A stretch of 27,880 nucleotides of DNA from contig CAZSCF010000007.1 in the NCBI GenBank assembly GCA_964605365.1, forward strand, positions 1-27,880. Reading direction: 5' to 3'. Shown here piece after piece: positions 25,240 through 27,880 of the stretch. The DNA is from CAZSCF01 sp964605365 (GTDB taxonomy: Bacteria; Patescibacteriota; Minisyncoccia; Moranbacterales; UBA2206). The notes under the pieces were generated by a model, which saw only the letters and a program-made list of their open reading frames with translations, was not told the origin of the DNA and did no database searches. The translations under genes and the position numbers were made by a program. How positions within the stretch are numbered: position 1 is the first letter of the stretch; every line of letters starts with the position of its first letter.

Positions 25240-26622
25240 TTATTTTTTAATGAATTCGAAGCGAAGGTCTTTTTTAAGAATTTGTTCCTGTGTAACCGTT
25301 CCATTTTTTGTCGTTACCGTCACTTTAACTGGCACATCTCCTACTCCGGATTGTTTTTGAATGAGAAGTCGATAATTTTCTTTATCAAAATTTTCCGGTA
25401 ATTCATATTTGATAAAAGCATCGGTCTCTTTTCCTATGATCGTATGTACAATAAAACCGAAATAGGTTTTTCCAAATTCTTCTTGGATGTTCGGATAGCT
25501 TACCATTTTTCTTTCCAAAAGATTGGCTCCTTTTGGAACATAAACACGAAGATAGGAATGATAATCACTTGTGCGCCAATCACCATAAGGCGCAGTGTGG
25601 GAATATTTGATACTTAAACTTGCCACTGGTTTATCCTGAGTCAAATCAATATTATAATCAACAGATCTTTTTATATAATAATCCGACTTCAGGGAGCCCA
25701 TATTGGCATCTACCATCATTAAATAGTCCGAACTCCAAGTTTCAGCAACTTTCCCGTCCCAAAAAACACTTTCAACTAAACTCTGTAATTTCGGATCGGT
25801 AAAATTAAACATAATATTCTTGTTTTTTGTTTCTGCATGAATCATCTCTGCGATTTTAGTAACATTTCCTAAAGAAAAAAGTTTTTCAACAAGAATATTG
25901 GTTATTTGTTTCATAATGGCTTTTCGATTTTGAGTATCCAATTCTGGATCCATAATATAAGCTTTTTCAACAACTTCCTGAAGCTTCATGACAACATTAT
26001 CACCATTAAAAACGTTTCCATCAACAGTAATTGGTCCGGTAATTTTTAACACACTGGCTAAAACGTCTGAATTAACAGAGATAACCCCATCAAAAGAAGA
26101 ATTACCGCCAGCTAACCGATAAAAATATTTGGCTTTTTCCGCATTGGTTGGAAAATCAGGAGAAAAATTGGAATCACGAAACTTCCATTTTTTAATTTGC
26201 ATCATTCTGGTAAAAGGATATGGAGGGGCAACTTTGGTGGTAATCCGTTGATCAAGAAGATTAGCATCTTCAAAATAAGAAGAAATTACTTCTCCGTTTT
26301 TAAGCTTAATTATTGCATATTGACCCAGGAATCCTCCGCCTGGACGAAGCTCCATATTATTTTGCAAAAGTAAAAGAAATCGTCTTTCGATATCATCTTT
26401 TTTAGTTAAAATGTCAACCAGACTGTTGACTACACCCAATTCTTTTTTTTCATCCTCTTGTATGGGCAAAAAATCAGAAAAACGGTTAGCTAAAGAAAGC
26501 GAAGAAATAGCCATTTTTTTAACCATTCCACTATTTTTTATCAAGAAAAAACCGCCCAAAATTACAGCAACCGCAATAATGCCAATAATGAGATACTTTT
26601 TGTTTATCAATAGTTTTTTCAT
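25240..26622 (-). CDS. DUF4012 domain-containing, membrane-anchored extracytoplasmic protein
   Basis: The 460-residue protein has a signal anchor at about 9-28 and a long external part. It carries the DUF4012 signature near residues 84-102 (LLLLQNNMELRPGGGFLGQY) and RDSNFSPDFPTNAEKA (149-164). DUF4012 proteins are frequent in Patescibacteria and Actinobacteria near surface-polysaccharide genes. The RDxNxSPDFP motif recalls the conserved R/D residues of LytR-CpsA-Psr phosphotransferases, which attach glycans to the wall, but a shared reaction is unproven. The C-terminal 100 residues look like a beta sandwich. A 58-base spacer separates it from the epimerase, with no terminator seen, so the two may be co-transcribed. 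Confidence 0.82.
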   Translation of the reverse strand: MKKLLINKKYLIIGIIAVAVILGGFFLIKNSGMVKKMAISSLSLANRFSDFLPIQEDEKKELGVVNSLVDILTKKDDIERRFLLLLQNNMELRPGGGFLGQYAIIKLKNGEVISSYFEDANLLDQRITTKVAPPYPFTRMMQIKKWKFRDSNFSPDFPTNAEKAKYFYRLAGGNSSFDGVISVNSDVLASVLKITGPITVDGNVFNGDNVVMKLQEVVEKAYIMDPELDTQNRKAIMKQITNILVEKLFSLGNVTKIAEMIHAETKNKNIMFNFTDPKLQSLVESVFWDGKVAETWSSDYLMMVDANMGSLKSDYYIKRSVDYNIDLTQDKPVASLSIKYSHTAPYGDWRTSDYHSYLRVYVPKGANLLERKMVSYPNIQEEFGKTYFGFIVHTIIGKETDAFIKYELPENFDKENYRLLIQKQSGVGDVPVKVTVTTKNGTVTQEQILKKDLRFEFIKK

Positions 26623-26680
26623 AAATAATTTTTATTTTTTGTTCGGAGTAAATTAAATTTGATTTTTTATACTCTCTTAT

Positions 26681-27634
26681 TTAAACAACTTTATAATATT
26701 CCTTATACCATTTTACAAATTCAGATATTCCCTTCTCAATTCTAGTTGTCGGTTTCCAGCCGAGTTTTCTGAGTTTGTGGATATTGGCTATTGTAGCTGG
26801 AACATCTCCTGGCTGCATCGACATCATTTTTTTCTTAGCTTTTTTGCCAACATTTTTTTCAATTACCTCGATATATCTCGTTAATTTTTCTGCCTTGTCG
26901 CCACCAATATTCATAATATCATAGCCCTTGCATTTATCTAGCGTAATAATGATTCCGGAAACAACATCGTCAATGTAAGTGAAATTTCTAGTCATTTTTC
27001 CAAAATTATAAACTTCAATCTGTTTCCCCTCAATAATATTCTTAGTAAATTTAAACAGCGCCATATCCGGTCTGCCCCAGGGACCATAAACCGTAAAAAA
27101 TCTCAGAGCCACAATGTTCAAACCATATAAGTGATTATATGTATAAGCCATCAGCTCATTAGCTTTCTTGGTGACAGCATACATCGCCATCGGACTGTCA
27201 ACGTTGTCTGCCTCAGAAAAAGGCAATTTCTTATTATTACCATAAACTGAAGAAGATGAAGCAAAAATAAAACTTTTAATCTTATATTTTACAGCCATTT
27301 CCAAAAGATTTAGGCTGCCCATTAAATTTACATCGGCATAAACAAAAGGGTCTCTGATAGAATTCCTAACCCCGGCCATAGCTGCTAAATGAACAACTTT
27401 ATCAATTTTTTCAATTTTAAAAATTTTTTCCAATAACTTAATGTCCCGAATATCACCTCGATACAATTTGAATTTATATCCCTTGAGAAATATTTTTATT
27501 CTATTTTTTTTAAGCTCAGGACTATAATAATCATTAAAATTATCAATAATGACTATCTGATCACCTCTGTCTATTAACTTTTTGGCTGTAGCCGAGCCAA
27601 TAAAACCTGCTCCGCCAGTAATTAATATTTTCAT
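26681..27634 (-). CDS. NAD-dependent epimerase, UDP-glucuronate 4-epimerase-like
   Basis: From ATG 27634 the protein has 317 residues; a GTG 15 bases upstream adds only five residues ahead of the Rossmann strand. It has the NAD motif GGAGFIG (7-13), the loop DNFNDYYSPELKKNR (31-45) that is diagnostic of UDP-glucuronate 4-epimerases, SSSSVYG (126-132) and the catalytic Y152-x3-K156. FFTVYGPWGRPDMA and DVPAT near the C-terminus fit the same subgroup. The product would be UDP-galacturonate, a donor for acidic surface glycan. It has its own promoter, lies just after a GT4 gene, and mirrors the SDR enzyme at the other end of the window. Confidence 0.87.
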   Translation of the reverse strand: MKILITGGAGFIGSATAKKLIDRGDQIVIIDNFNDYYSPELKKNRIKIFLKGYKFKLYRGDIRDIKLLEKIFKIEKIDKVVHLAAMAGVRNSIRDPFVYADVNLMGSLNLLEMAVKYKIKSFIFASSSSVYGNNKKLPFSEADNVDSPMAMYAVTKKANELMAYTYNHLYGLNIVALRFFTVYGPWGRPDMALFKFTKNIIEGKQIEVYNFGKMTRNFTYIDDVVSGIIITLDKCKGYDIMNIGGDKAEKLTRYIEVIEKNVGKKAKKKMMSMQPGDVPATIANIHKLRKLGWKPTTRIEKGISEFVKWYKEYYKVV

Positions 27635-27672
27635 TTCACTTTGAATCACTTTAAAAAAAATTACACCTCTTC

Positions 27673-27701
27673 AGTATATAAAATTTATTATTTTAAAACA
27701 A
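27673..27701 (-). promoter_or_regulatory. Promoter for the epimerase gene
   Basis: On the minus strand, TTGTTT (27701-27696) and TATACT (27678-27673) are separated by 17 bases. The -35 hexamer lies inside the last codons of the GT4 gene. The predicted leader to ATG 27634 is about 32 bases. The -35 match is only moderate. Confidence 0.55.
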
Positions 27702-27880
27702 GCCTCGATCTCAGATAATTATAATACTCTTTATTGTCAGCTTTTTGAATGGTATAATTCTCCAATGTCTTTTTACAAGCCTCCATTCCGACCGAGAAAC
27801 GCAGTTCAGGACTCAAAATTAGCCTTTCCAGCTTACTTATCCATTCTGCGGTATCGGACGCCACAAAACCATCAATACCA
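27688..27880 (-). CDS. C-terminal end of a GT4 family glycosyltransferase, partial
   Basis: The last 63 codons lie in the window, ending at TAA 27690-27688; the 5' part is beyond the right edge. GIDGFVASDTAEWISKLERL, then PELRFSVGMEAC and ENY, form the C-terminal GT-B pattern of GT4 enzymes (nucleotide-binding loop, EW-x-x-x-L, PELR-x-x-x-G). The gene belongs to the same minus-strand glycan locus and precedes the epimerase. The sugar cannot be inferred. Confidence 0.78.
   Translation of the reverse strand, partial: GIDGFVASDTAEWISKLERLILSPELRFSVGMEACKKTLENYTIQKADNKEYYNYLRSRLVLK

Noticed and set aside
1..27880. Recoded TGA (code 25), tRNA genes, CRISPR arrays, insertion sequences
   Set aside because: TGA acts as the natural stop at many ATGA overlaps and is not found inside the conserved domains; no cloverleaf, spaced direct repeats, or transposase-like sequence was noticed.

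Overview
The window is an AT-rich, densely packed bacterial cell-surface polysaccharide locus. The most likely source is a Patescibacteria (Candidate Phyla Radiation, Parcubacteria-like) genome. This rests on the family mix: a DUF4012 protein, a DUF6580/DUF4430 pair, large AftD-like GT-C membrane proteins, a TMTC-like TPR protein, and many B12-binding radical SAM proteins beside GT2 enzymes. Strong Shine-Dalgarno sequences are rare and many junctions are 4-base ATGA overlaps. TGA is used as an ordinary stop, which argues against the code-25 lineages (Gracilibacteria, Absconditabacteria). The taxon is inferred, not proven. A run of 10 N at 2707-2716 shows that this is a scaffold from a draft assembly.

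Layout, left to right. Positions 1-83 hold the 3' end of a plus-strand SDR nucleotide-sugar enzyme, which meets the minus-strand locus at a bidirectional terminator (91-116). From 142 to 16214, read leftwards from a clear promoter at 16240-16268, lies a long minus-strand run: DUF6580 membrane protein, anchored DUF4430 protein, GT2, two methyltransferases, B12 radical SAM, SPASM radical SAM, GT2, B12 radical SAM, then two paralogous GT-C-like membrane proteins flanking an anchored beta-rich protein, and a small membrane protein. From 16277 to 18572 is a second minus-strand set: a YdjM-like membrane protein, a GT2 and a reduced SAH/MTA/5'-deoxyadenosine deaminase. A single plus-strand gene (18664-20394), divergent from that set, encodes an HTH-like/TMTC-like/TPR protein. 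Converging on it is a third minus-strand set (25102 down to 20433): flippase, two GT2s and a B12 radical SAM. The right end has a DUF4012 protein with its terminator, a UDP-glucuronate 4-epimerase with a promoter, and the 3' end of a GT4 glycosyltransferase.

How the genes may work together (inference): the SDR enzymes at both ends make UDP-uronic acid or pentose donors. GT2/GT4 enzymes build a lipid-linked glycan, the flippase exports it, and the GT-C proteins and the TMTC-like protein transfer sugars outside the membrane. Methyltransferases and B12 radical SAM enzymes decorate the glycan or its lipid carrier. Two support functions are suggested by context: capture of corrinoid (DUF6580/DUF4430) for the three B12-type radical SAM enzymes, and removal of SAH and 5'-deoxyadenosine by the deaminase. 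No RNA genes, CRISPR arrays, insertion sequences or gene-free stretches above about 150 bases were seen.
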